In this document: piece after piece, positions 32,151 through 43,912 of the stretch | Position numbering within the stretch: position 1 is the first letter of the stretch | Layout: each line of letters starts with the position of its first letter | Assembly (NCBI GenBank): GCA_025917655.1 | Contig: CP084615.1 | Coordinates: 62,001 to 126,000 of the forward strand | Source: Chlorella sorokiniana | Lineage: Eukaryota; Chlorophyta; Trebouxiophyceae; Chlorellales; Chlorellaceae | Direction of reading: 5' to 3' | Length of the DNA stretch: 64,000 nucleotides | Position numbers and translations under genes: made by a program | Notes under the pieces: generated by a model | The model's database searches: none | Told to the model about the DNA's origin: nothing | Seen by the model: only the letters and a program-made list of their open reading frames with translations

Positions 32151-32924
32151 TTCTGCTGCTCGTAATGAGATCCGAGTACCGTGCAGTGTGTTGATTCGGC
32201 GACAGGTACGGGGTTTAAGGGCCCGACAGGCGGTCGGCGCTGGCAGCTGAAGAGCGTAGGCTGCTGTGTGCAATCGCTGACGCCAAGCAGACAGAAACCG
32301 TGCAGGGAGTCGAGGAAGCGCAAAGGAGCGAAATTGATTGGGTCCGTGCTGCGTGCTTTAGTCAGCAGGCTCTCGGGCACGAGTGTACCAGCCCTTCGTC
32401 TGGTGAGGCAGACAGCGCCATTTCAAAGCATTCCAGGTACTACGACATGACGAATTATAGGCCGAAACCAGACGATCCCAGGAGTATGCATTGCAGAAGG
32501 GACCGCCCGGCAACAGCCTCAGTGCTGCGTGCATGACGCCAGCTAGGGCGCTACTTGACGTTCTCACGTTCATTTGAGTTTTATGTCCACAACAGGTGGC
32601 AAGGTGAATCCTTAAGATGATCTCTTGATGAGCCTTGAGCAGCATCGCTTCACTGACAGCCGTGGCCGGGCGCTCACGCCGCCTATGCCACGCCGCCACG
32701 CCGCCCCACACTCGCATGTCATCACGGCACTTTGGACGTTGTGCACTCGCCAAGCAGCACCCGTGTCATGCAATTTACAGGGTGTTGACCCGCAGGCGCC
32801 TGCAAGTCGGGCCAGGGCGGCTGCCGCCGGCAATGCAATGCTGTGCATGCGCTGCAAGCGCCGACTTTCCCTCACACCAAGGCTGGCGATGGGGGCCCAG
32901 CCGCGCAGGTCCCAGCCAGCCTGC
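32151..32924. other. Spacer between RPN2 and FA2H (both minus)
   Basis: About 770 bp. The minus strand carries a TGTAA near 32774-32778, about 150 nt past the RPN2 stop, which fits the usual chlorophyte polyadenylation signal. The remainder should include the FA2H promoter. No coding frame stands out. Confidence 0.45.
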
Positions 32925-35900
32925 CTAGCTGGGGATGTACTCAAAGGGTTCAGGCGGAGGCGGCTCGTCGGCCGCCGCCGCCGCCGCGGGTGCCGCGCCG
33001 CCGTCTGCCGCCGCGGGCGCCGCCTCGGGGGTGCGGGCTTGTCCTCTTGGAAGAGGTGCTCCACCTCCCCTGCCTCTGGCTGCGTGTCCTTCAGCACCAC
33101 AAAGCCTGCAGAGGTCAAGGGCCAAGCACATCCGCAGTTGCAGGGCCAGGCGGGCAGTGGCGCAGCAAGAGCCAGCCCGCAGCGGCGGCGGCCCCCTCCA
33201 CCCCACCCCGCCCCGCTCCTTGCAGGGGTGCGGCAGGTTGCGGGCGGTTTGCGGGCGGGCTGTGGGCGGCACGCACCCGAAGACGCGGCGCGGATGGGCT
33301 GGAAGCGCTGGCCGGGCGGGAAGGCGATGAAGCGGCGCTGGGCGGGCGCCACGCGGGCCGGGTTGTCCACTGCAAGGCGGTGGCAGCGGCGGCACACGAC
33401 ATCAACCTTGAGGGGAAGCATGCCGACGGCGAGGCAGGCGTGCCATAACGCTGACTGACGGTACAAACGTGCCAGGGAGCGCTGGCACACTTGCAAGCCA
33501 AGTGTTGGGCCTGGCTGAGCGACGGCGGCGGCGGCCGGGCGGGCTACCCAACAGAGGCAGGAAGAGCCAGCGCCGGGGGCGGCTGGGGGTGGTTTGACTG
33601 ATTCATCAGCTTCGTGTACCGTTTTGTACTGCTCCCTCACCCGTGAAGCTGCTGGCCTCCGGCTCAGCAGCCTTGCCCTCCTCCCTCGTCTCCCCCGGCC
33701 CCGCCGCTGCGCCGCCCTCCGCCGCCGCCCCCTCCGCCGCATCCGTCTCCATGGCATCTGCGCCGCCGCTGCCTCGGAGGCCGTCCGCTGCCGCCTTGTC
33801 GCCGCCGTCCGCTGCCGAGTCCTTGGCTTTCTTGGCGGCGCGGGACTTGGCGCGAGCGGTGGTGGACAGCACGGCGGTGGGCAGCTGCGGCAGGAGGGGC
33901 AGGAGGGAGGGTACGAGGTGTGCGAACATGATGGCAGGGTGGGAGGATGTGGAAACAAAGCTTTACGGAGGAGGGCGGCATGTGGGGAGGTGCGATGCAC
34001 AGCGGCAGGAGGATTCGGCTGAACCGCCAAGGAGTTGCTTCCTGTTGTTGGCTCCCCCTCTCAGCACTAGCCGCGACACGGCTGCGTCAGCCTGCCAGCT
34101 GCGACCGCCCACAGCCCCAGCCCCAGCACCGCCCCAGCACCGCCCAGCAGCACAGCAGCACGCTGCCACACGGGGCCGCGCCCCCGCCAGCAGCCAGGCC
34201 CACCTTTGCCTTGTCCTTCTTGTCGTCCACCTTGACGGGCGGCGCATACGCAAACTGCGACGGGCGGCAGTTGCTGACCACCTGTGGGGCGCATTAGGGG
34301 GACCGTCAGCGGTGCTCGGCAACACCCCCACTAGCAGGCCAGACCCCACCATGTTGGAAAACACTCCGAGGCACAGCCTGTTACCATTCGCGCGTTCACA
34401 CCAGTGAATCAAACACGTGCCCCCACACGCAGAGGCAAGGCAAGAGCAGCTGCACAGCCCTGCAGAACCTCCCACCTGGAAGGCCTTCGGCGCCTGCAGG
34501 CTGGCATCCACGCCGATGAGGGCGGTGGGCTGTACCGCCAGGCTGATGCAGTACGACAGAGGGTACCAGTACCAGTACTGCGTGAACAGCGCCAGGCCCA
34601 GGACCGCGGTGCGCCTGCGGGACAGGTGGCGGCACCGGCATCGTTACCCAGCAACTCTAGCAACCTATTCCCAGCCAAGCCTACTCTCTGGTGCAACCGA
34701 AAAACGGGGTGCTGCTGAGAAAGTGGACAGCCCCCTCCTTGAAGCAGGAAAAATGCACACCAACAAACGCCGCCTGCAGGGAGCTGCGCCCAGCCCCACC
34801 GGCAAGCACCGCCGCAGCCCACCTGAAGTGCCCCGACCGCGCCCGCAGGCCGATGGTGGCGTTGCGGCCGCCAGCGTCGAGGATGCCTGCCGCCATGATG
34901 GCGCCCATGCGGGTCATCACCTGGTTGGAAAGAAAGCAAGAACGAGGCGGCTGTGTGCCCAGGGGAGGCGCGGGCACGACCGGCGAGCTGCCGGCGGCGG
35001 CATGCGTGGGCAGAGAGCACGCCTTGGCCCTCTCTGGCGCCTTGAGTGTCCCACTTTAGTACCGTGGTCCCTCAATCGTGCAGGGCCCAGCTGGGCTGCA
35101 GCCCTGCAGCGCAGCTGCAAGCCCTTCCCCCCCAACCCCCCCCGCACCTCAGCGGCCTTGCTGCCGTACAGACGGTTGATGTGCTCGCGCAGCGGCTTGG
35201 CACGCGCCTCCGGCTGCTCCACAAGCACCAGCGCCATCGCAATGAGCGCCCCCTGCTGCACAAAGTCCACGCTGTCCCTGCGGACGGCGCAACAGGGGCG
35301 GGAGGGAGGGCGATCAGGGCGGGAGGGCAGCGGGCAGCAGGGATGGCGATGCATGCCGCAGCAGGGGGCGTTAATAGTCCCAGCCAGCGTCTGTCGCCCA
35401 AACCGTCGGACTCCAGCGCCAACCCATCATGGATTGGCTCTTGCCCACAAACAACAACATGCTGCAGCTGCGCTCAAGCAGCAACGGCACCGGCGTCGGT
35501 CCAAGCAGGGCGCGGCCCCATCCACCAGCGGCGCCACTCACTTGACCAGCGGCTCCAGCAGCGCTATTGCTTCCCGCATGCCGGTGCCTGCGCAGGCGAT
35601 GCCCACAGCCATAGCGGCGCCGTAGCTGCAAGCGGGATGGAGGAGGAGGCAAGACAGGCAGGTTGCCGTGGCAGGCCAGCAGCAGCAACACTTTGGCAAC
35701 GCACCGGAAGAGGCCCAAGGCTGGTGCGATTGAGCGCAAGAGATGGGCAAGCCGGGCATGCCGTTGGCTGGTGGGGCTGGGCGGGCGGCGGCGGGCCCAC
35801 CAGCTGCGGCCGCCGCAGCGGCTGCGCACTCTGTGCTGGGCTGGCTGGTCTTCCCTCTGGGCTGCGCTGCCCCCGGCCCCTGGCTCACCGAACATGCGGG

Positions 35901-38900
35901 TTGTAGCTCTCGGCCAGCAGGCTCACAATCTTAGGGCACTGCTCGGGGTGGCCGCCAGCACAAAGCCCAGATTGAGCACGGCGGCGCGGCGCACGTCGTT
36001 GGACACGTCTGTGTGTGTGGTGGTGGTGGTGGTGGGGTGGTGGGTGTGGGTGTTGGGGGGGGGTGAACGTGCGCAGTGATGAGTGCGTGCGCACTGATGC
36101 GAGTGTGCACATGTGAACTGGGTGGCAGTGTGTGTGTGTGTGTGCAAGTGGGGTCATGGGAGGGTGCCGGCCAAGCCATACAGGCATTACTGCGCGGCTT
36201 GTGAAACGGCGGCGCGTGGGCAGGGGCGGCAGCTTGCGGCTCTGGGCTGCCAAGGCGGGGTCAGGTGGCGGCCGCAGGCCAATTATCGCCCTCGCTGGCC
36301 CACGCCGCTTGCTGCGCGGGTCCCCTTCTCACACGATTGCTGCAGCAGCCAGCTGGCACCCACCTGACACCGCAAAGTGCAGCAGCCTCTGGATGGCGGC
36401 GTTGTTGGAGGTGCCGCAGTACGCCAGTCCCGCCACGTACATGGCGCCGTACCGCAGGATGGGATCCTGCTCAGGAGGTTGACGCGGCGGAGCGGGGGCA
36501 CACCGGTTGAGTTGGGCGGGTGTGGGCGGCCGCGGCAGGCACAACCGCAAGCGCAAGCGCGCCCTGGGCGGCCACTTAGGCTGCCGCTGAAGAAAGCGCA
36601 CCAGCTCGCGCGCCATCTGCTCCAGCATGCCCTCCGCCGCCTCCTCGCGGCCGTACTGCACCAGCGCCAGCCCAACCGCCACCCCCCGAATGATCTTCTC
36701 ATGCTGCGGTCAAGAAAGGGATGGAGCGCAAGGGGCCGGCGTGGGAGCAGGCAGGGAGGGCGGCAGGAACACAATCCAATGCACTTCCGCCTTGCCACCC
36801 CTCCCTGAAGCCACCAGACCAAACAGCAGGTGGGCAGTGCTGGCGGTACGCATGCCGAAGCTGGCAGTACCGCACCTGCGTCTCATGCGCGTACGCCAGC
36901 AGTTCCGCCGCCTTGTCTGTGCCGCTGCCCGCATACAGCAGGCCCAGTGACAGCCCCGCCGCCTCGCCCGCCACTGCAACACGGCAACACACACACCAGC
37001 AGGTCAATGCGGCACATGGGGCCAGCCAGAGACGTGCGCAGACTGTGCTGCGGTCTGCCGTCAGTTGACGGGCGGGCTGTGTGCCCGCCCTGCGCTCGGC
37101 AACATGGCATCACACCACACGAATCCTGGTGCCAACCGGCATGTGCAAGGTACATGGCCGGCGTTGCTGGCCCGGGCTGGCACGCGCGCCACCCACCCGC
37201 GTTGTCCATGTACAGCACGTTCTTCACATCCTCAAACGCCTCCTCGTCCTCGGTGCCCAGAGCGGCAATGCCCAGCCCCAGGCACGCGCCGTGCTGGATG
37301 ACCTGCAGTGTGTGAGCGTGTGTGCGGTGGTGGTGGGGGAGGGGGAGGGGAAGATGGGCCTTCAGACGGGCTGCACCCAATCAGATGGCTGCGCCCATAG
37401 CCCAATACAGGTGCCAAAGGAGGGGCAGCTGGGCAAACATTCGAAGAGCACACTGTTTGCTGGGCCGGACATACGCCCAACCAACAGTCGTTCAGCACGC
37501 GGCGGCGCCGCACCTCGTTCTGGGAGGCGCGCAGTGAGTCGAGCAGCAGCTGGCGCACGTCTGCGCCGTGGCTGGTGTGGATGAGGCCCAGCGCGTACAG
37601 CGCGCCGCCCTCTGCGGGAGGAAAGCGAGGATAAGGAGGCAGGCGGTGGGTAAGAACACGGGTGGCTGGCAGCATGTGCGCGGATTCCCTCGCCACAGCC
37701 CACGCCCGCCGCCGGGCTGCTGTGCCGAGCATATTGCTGTGCCCCCATGCCTGGGCAGGGCGGGGGCAAGCACAACCCCGCCCCTTGGATCAATCAGCAG
37801 GCTGGGGCTGCTTGGATGCAGAGCAGCAGGCACAAGCGCGGCCCTTCAGGCCGTGGCTGAGCCGGAGAGACTTGCGAGCGCACCCGAGTAGGGGCTGGGC
37901 GTGGAGCCGCCGGGTGCGGAGGGCAGGTAGGGCGCCATAATGGTGAGGCTCTTGCCCACGTTGCCGCGGTGGATGACGCCCAGGCCTGCGCGGCCACACA
38001 CAGCAACGACACTCACAGTTGAAACGACACTTACAGTTGGAAGGCTGTGCGGCTCACAGAAACCCAGAGTGCTGGAACACGACACAGGACCGCAGTTCGG
38101 TCTCCGCCACCCCCGGCCGCGGCAGCAACAGGACGCATGCACGCAGTCGTAGCCCGCAGGCGGGCGCAGCCCTCCCAGCACACGCGCTGCGGCCACAAAC
38201 GAACGCAGCTGCAGGCGCACCCGCCGTGGCGGAGAACTTGGCCCAGTTGGTGGCCTTCTTCAGCCAGTCCAGGTTGTCCCGCAGGAAGGCATCCACCGTG
38301 GTGCCGCAGTGCATCAGGGAGTTGGAAAACACGGTGGCGGAGTGGCACACGCTGCAAGCAGGGGAGTTGTACGGCCAAGATAATGTCAGCAGCCAGGCAT
38401 GGAAGCTGACAGAAAGGTGGTTGAGAAATTGTGGGATGAGGCAGGGCCGGGCGGGGGCTCCGACGCCCTAACAGCGCTGCTCGCAGCGAGAGGAGAGCAC
38501 ACGCCACTGCACGCTGCAGACCACAGCCAGGGCTCGCACGCCCTGCCCACACACACTCGAAAACAAGGTGCCGCCGGGCAGCAGCCCGGGCGCCTGTAGT
38601 GTGGCAGGCACAACCAGCGGTGCAAACCTGCCCTCCAACAGCCTCACCACACCGGTTCACCGCAACCCTGTCGCCGCACCTGTTGCGCGGCTCCACGCTG
38701 GCCCTGATGTTCTTCAGGATCTGGAGGTCGGCGTGGTTGAGGCGGGCCAGGAACTGGCGCTCCAGCTCGATGGGCACAGCGCCGCTCATCACGCTCTGCA
38801 ACAGCGGGCGGTGCCGAGGCGGGCGTGCCAGTGTGCGAGTGTGTTTTGGCGCCGTTTATGGTGTGCTTGGGTGTAGTTGTGCGCGCAAGAGAGCGAGTGG

Positions 38901-41416
38901 GGGAGAGAGAGGGAGAATGGAAGAAAGAGAGAGAGAGGACGAGGTCCTTGCGGCGAGCGAGTGTGCTTCAGGTCGGCAGTAAATGCAGCAGCAACAGGCA
39001 GCGGGCGCCGCCGCAGTGTAAGCCTAGCAGCAGCCACGCGGGCGGCACACGCCGGATGCTTGCTTGCCTTGAAGAGCGCCAGGCGCTTCGTCAGCGGGGA
39101 CGCCTCTTTTTCTTCGCTGACCGCCGCAGCGCCCTCGGTCTCCATCTGATCGCCACCATCGGCGGCGGCGGCGGCGGCTACCGCCTCGCCAGCTGCAGGA
39201 GCGGGCGGCGTCACGGAGGTGGCTGGGCCAGCCAGGCTGTCCAGCTTGGTATTCACCTGCACGAACATAGTGAAACAAAACTTCAGTCAATGGCATGCTG
39301 GGTGACCTGTGCGCATTGCCAGGCTGGCAACTTGGCGCAGCGCACAACTGACGAGCGAGAAGCTGCGGAGGCGCTAAAAACCGCAACTATCCGGAACTAA
39401 ACGCCGACACCTGACAGCGGCGGAGAGCCGCTTTCAGGGCCGGAAAGATCAGCTGCCTCAGCTGCTCCGCCAGCACCTGCCCTGCTGCTAGGAGAAGGCA
39501 CCAGCCTGCCTGGCGCCGCCATGGTTGGCCTCATCCAAGACTCGAACCAACGGACCCCAAAGCCTCATCCCAGAGCCCAGCGTCCAGACACAATACGAAC
39601 CCCAAAACTGCAGAAAGAACCATCAAGCTTTCATACAAAAAACGGTGCCCGCACCTTGAGCATGAACGCCTGCAGCTCCGCATCGACCAGGTCAAACGCA
39701 ATCTGGTACGCAAGCAGCGCTTCGTCATCGGACCCGCTGCACAGCAGAGCCAGGGAGGGAGCGGGCGACGCTTGAGAGCAGCAGGGTCGGCAACCCGGGT
39801 AGCCCGTCGATATGGGCCGCGCGCCGCCACATCGCGGGGCAGTCCGGGAGTTCGGGTGCGGTGCTCCCAGAGCAATGATGCGAGCGCTGCCAGCACCGCA
39901 GCGTGCGGGACAACTGCATCGGCTGCCATCTGCGGTCTTAAGCAGCGCTTCAAGCGGACAGCAGGGCTGGGAGGAAGGAGTGCGTACCTCAGCAGGCGGT
40001 ACAGGATGGCCGCCACCTCCTCCGCGTCATCCAGGAACATGAGGCACTGGCAGATGGCGGCATGATCGGGCTGCGGTACCGCCTCGTACAGACGCACCAC
40101 CAGACGCAGAACCTGCGGCGAACATGGGAAACGCAGACACCAGTCGTGCTGTGAGGCAAATGTGGCCGCAGAATGCAGAGAGCCTTGGCAGCCGGGCCCT
40201 GCAAGCATGCAGTGCGGTAACCTGGCCAGCATAAGTACCTCATTGCGGAAACTGCGGGACACCACCAGCTTCTGGCTGACATCCAGCGCATACTTGAGAG
40301 TCTTGACCGGCTCTGCAAGCAGCGGCGGGTGGATGGGCAGTGGATGCAGTAGAAGGCGGTGCGGACGAATGTCCAGCCTGCCTGCCGCCTGCGCGAGCAG
40401 CGCCTGCCGGACCAACGCTGCTGGGTTGCTTGCACTGTCGTAGCAGTCTGACCAAACGCAGGCGCGGGCTATCTGCACGTCTGCACGTCCGTAAAACTGC
40501 GCAGGCAGCAGGTGGGCAGTAAACCCGCGAAGCGCCCCAGCAGCAGCACCGGTGCCTACCTGGGCTGGAGGCGATAGCGCGTTCCAGCTGGTCCAGCCGC
40601 CGGGCCTCCAGCGCCACCCCCACTGCCTGCTCGAACTGGCCGTCGGCGTAGCAGCGCTCGAAGAGGCGCTCCACGATGGCGGCCAGGCGCGGGTCGATGG
40701 CTGCATCGCCGCCGTCGGCCTCCTTCACGCGCAGCTCGATGTATGTGTCGACGCAGCGGGCTGCGGAGTGGCAGGGGAGGGGCGTGTTCAAACATGCTGC
40801 GGCTTACTGCAAGATCCTCTTTCCAGCGAGGCATGCGGCTGCAGCCAAGGGCAGGCGTCCCATCCGCCACAGCCGCGAGTCGCAAGCTGAGCGCTGGTAG
40901 CCTGCACGGCCTGTGACGGGCTTCAAGCAGGCCCTCACCTAGGATGGTCTGCACAAACTCCGAGCCGCCGTTCACGTCAAACAGGGCACCAGCGCCCAGG
41001 GCGTAGGTCAGCGCATCATCCAGATCGCCCAGGTGGTAGAAAACCTGCAGGCCAGGGCCCCGAAACAAGCGGCCAGTCGGTTGCGGGCGGGCGGCGCCGC
41101 TGGCGGACACCGTCCAGCGCTGGCCGAGTGCTCGGCTGTGCACGCAAAGGTCTGATGCTGTAACCTCCCAAGGTCATTGGGAGCTCGTGGAGGGGCCTCG
41201 ATCGCGCACCTTGGAGGCCACCAGGGCGGCCAGCTCGCGGTGGCTGAACTCCTCGTCCTCATAGAGCGCCTCAATGGCCGCGATGGAGCTGGAGATCTGG
41301 AACCAAAAGTCGTCTACGCTCTTGTCCAGCTGCTGCAGGGCGTAGAGCTTCAGGCTGTCCTCCTCCTCATCGAGCAACGCCAGCACGTGGGCCGCGCTGG
41401 TAGCGCCCGCAGCCAT
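32925..41416 (-). CDS. RPN2: 26S proteasome regulatory subunit RPN2 (PSMD1)
   Basis: Largest non-ATPase subunit of the 19S base; its toroidal PC repeats dock RPN13 and the ring. Exon ends (minus): 41416-41210, 41044-40939, 40760-40560, 40312-40239, 40112-39988, 39736-39655, 39256-39068, 38795-38680, 38351-38221, 37985-37884, 37611-37514, 37302-37197, 36973-36876, 36703-36602, 36466-36364, 36008-35889, 35635-35542, 35277-35148, 34920-34823, 34616-34476, 34281-34204, 33884-33641, 33369-33277, 33105-32925. Landmarks: [19 protein letters not shown], the PC repeats ([77 protein letters not shown]), [10 protein letters not shown], and the C terminus PEPFEYIPS, which matches the RPN13-binding tail PEPFEYIDD. 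The intron after 39068 is GC-AG. The frame slips at 35945-35948 and 33027-33031. Confidence 0.97.
36009..36140. repeat. GT-rich tract in an RPN2 intron
   Basis: GTGTGTGT followed by GGT/GGGT units and a G7 run, then a second GT8-like run near 36130. It lies within the intron immediately upstream (in transcript order) of the exon starting at 36008. Confidence 0.7.
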
Positions 41417-41824
41417 AGCCGCGGGCTGTGGCTTTAACACGGCAGTAGCCAGTGTGCCTGGAAAAGACTGATCACCAATCGGGCCGGTCGCTCGCGAGAC
41501 TCTGGGGCTTCAGGCGGCGAGTACCAGCACTGGCGCTTCGAGCTGTGATCCGATAGCAGCGGCTGACAGGGAGGGGCCCACATGGGAGCATGCTGCGCAG
41601 GCCAGCGCAGCAGGGCAGCGAACTGCTGCGCTCCCTCGCTTGCGATGGCAAAATATTTCACAGTTAGCGATGAAATCGACGATGCATGCTCTATCACACG
41701 TTCAGGACTGTCAGGTGAGGAGTGCAGCACCACTTCTCCCGCTCCTTGCGGCGTGCACGGTTCTCAGGTTCATTTTCCGGCTAATAATGTCTGACACTCA
41801 ACTAATCAGTGGCTTCTGGAGGCA
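41417..41824. promoter_or_regulatory. Divergent 5' region between RPN2 and the PsbP-domain gene
   Basis: About 410 bp between oppositely directed start codons, with a lower-GC segment at 41640-41800. It probably contains both promoters. No motif assigned. Confidence 0.4.
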
Positions 41825-43221
41825 ATGCGCTGCAGGCTACGGCGCCCCACCGCCGTCTACCAACGTCGGCGCCTCGCCAGCCACCCCGCCCACACCCGGC
41901 TCGCTGCTTGGTGCATGCACAGGCTTCAGCCGAAAGGCAGCCTGGAAGAAGAGACCTGCTGCTAGGAGCGGTGCTGCTTGCGGCTGCGACGGCCCCCCAC
42001 GGCCAAGCCACGCCGATCCCGAGCCGGCCGCCGCGACTGCGAGCGACGTCACCGCAGGCAGCAGCGCCGACACCCCTTCAGACCTGGTGCCCTTTGCCAA
42101 CCCCTCCCAGGGATACTCCATCCTGCGGCCAGCCAGTTGGGAGCAGGTGTGTGGGTGCACCATCCCAGTCAACCACCTCTCCTCCCGCTTTAGCCCGCTG
42201 CCCTGCGTCGTGCACGCGTGTCGCAGAGGCGCTGCGCCGCTGGCTGCCTGCGCCCCCTCCTCTGCCGTGCCCGTCTTTACTCGCAATCGTTTGACGACCG
42301 AATCCTGGCCACCAACACACTCGGAATCTGAACGCCGCTCCTCCTTCCGCGTGCACCCAGGTCGGCAAGGCGGGCGCCGACAGCCTGTTCCGAGACCCGG
42401 CCAGGCGCAGCACGACCGTGGGCGTCACCGTCTACCCGGTTATGATTGCCTCGCTGGAGCAGTTTGGGGACCTTCAGGCTGTCGGGAGCGGCTGCTGGGT
42501 GCAGGTGCGCGGGCGTGGCAAAGCAAGCAGGCTGCCTTGCAGGCTGGGTGGGCTCCAGCCGCAGCGGTGCGGGCGGGAGCACGGGGAGAGGTCGAGCCAA
42601 GGCGGGTGGCATCAGTCAGGAACCAGACAGACAGCTACAGAACGCCTTGACGGCCACCCGGGGTATTGCCAACAGCATGCAGGGCAGCGGCCTGCACTGC
42701 GCACAGGAGGCTTGCCGGCTGCACTCCCTGCATGCCAGTGGGCCCGCCCGCGCTGTCGCCAAGCCCCGCCCTGCCCCCGCCTGTGCCCCCGCCGCAGAGC
42801 GGGCCAAGGAGAGCACGCTGAGCGTGGCCATGGTGGAGCAAAGCGCACGCAGCGGTGCGGGCGGCGCCGCCGTGTATGACTACGAGTACGAGCTGGAAAG
42901 CACGCGGGGCAGGAAGCGGGTGCTGTCCACAGGTGGGGTGGGGGGAACGGCTGCAGCGGCAATCGTCGCGGTTGCTAGGAAAGAAATGGACCGGTTGCAG
43001 CCCTTTGGCGGTTGCCAAGGGCACATGCACGCTTGTTGGCAAGATGAAGGGGCACAAGGATGTGCTGTTCCCCCGTCCTGCCTGCAGTGACCATCGCCGA
43101 ACGCAAGCTGTACATCGTCAACGGCAACATCTCGTGCGGCAAGGAGAGCTGCTCAGCCGCGGAGGCGCAGCTGCCCCTGCTGCGGCGCGCCACGCGCTCA
43201 CTCGACGTGGCTGGCAGCTGA
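41825..43221 (+). CDS. PsbP-domain protein of the thylakoid lumen, Tat-type signal
   Basis: Exons about 41825-42146, 42361-42504, 42798-42932, 43088-43221. The leader contains AERQPGRRDLLLGAVLLAAA followed by TAPHGQA: a twin-arginine pair, a hydrophobic core and an AxA-like cleavage site, as in Tat-routed lumen proteins. The mature part reads VPFANPSQGYSILRPASWEQ, ADSLFRDPARRSTTVGVTVY, VGERLLGA joined to ERAKESTLSVAMVEQ, YDYEYELESTRGRKRVLST and VTIAERKLYIVNGNI, the PsbP/PPD fold. These proteins assist photosystem assembly; which PPD/PPL member this is I cannot say. The frame slips at least twice in the leader and at 42484-42486. The start ATG at 41825 is out of frame with the RR motif by one base. 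No OEC23-specific feature was recognised. Confidence 0.85.
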
Positions 43222-43912
43222 GTGCTGCTGGCGGCCCCGCCGCAGGCGCGTGCCCAGCCACACACAGCACTGTGCACACGCCATGGCCCACGCGGTAACG
43301 AATTCGTGCTTACAAAGTCGTGGAAGCGGTTTGGGAAAAGAGCAAGAACGCACGGGCAGGTGACTCTCACGTTTGGCAGGAGGTGGGGGCTATGTATCGC
43401 GCAGGGACGCTCACACGCTCGGGGCACTCGGTTTGAGGAAGCAGATGAGGGGCAGGCATGCGGCGCGTTGGGGCACGCAGGCTGCGCCAGCGTATCACGC
43501 GCCTCGGCAGCGCGCTGCAGGTGGCAGGCTGAACGGCAACAGAATAACAGGGAAGCAGCGTTGGGGCGGCGTTTGTGCTGGGTTTGATATGCAGGCGCGT
43601 CAAGTAGGGCAGAGAGGTGGGCCGGCATGCGTTGAGAGGATGGGGGGCCAAAGGGGCGCTTGCCCTAACACACGCGCTAGATCATGGTGCTGAAAAACTG
43701 GGCGTCCGTCGGATGGGATAAAAACTCCCTGATAAAGGGGGGGATAACAACAGCACAGAAACGTGCGCGAGCAGCGAGATGGCCGCGTGCCTTGGTGTGG
43801 GGCGATGCAAGTGAAAGGTAGGGCGCGCCGGTGGCGGCGCTGCTGCAAAAGGTGGGCGATGAGCGTGGCATGATGGCTGCACGAGGGGCTGGGCAGCGGC
43901 ACCGCCCGCATC
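43222..43912. other. Convergent 3' region
   Basis: About 690 bp between the PsbP-domain gene and the bHLH gene on the other strand. Probably 3' UTRs. No coding signal or repeat of note. Confidence 0.4.

Noticed and set aside
32612-34030. 472-codon minus-strand frame
   Set aside because: Reads through RPN2 introns in mixed frames; only the short true RPN2 exon segments within it are real.
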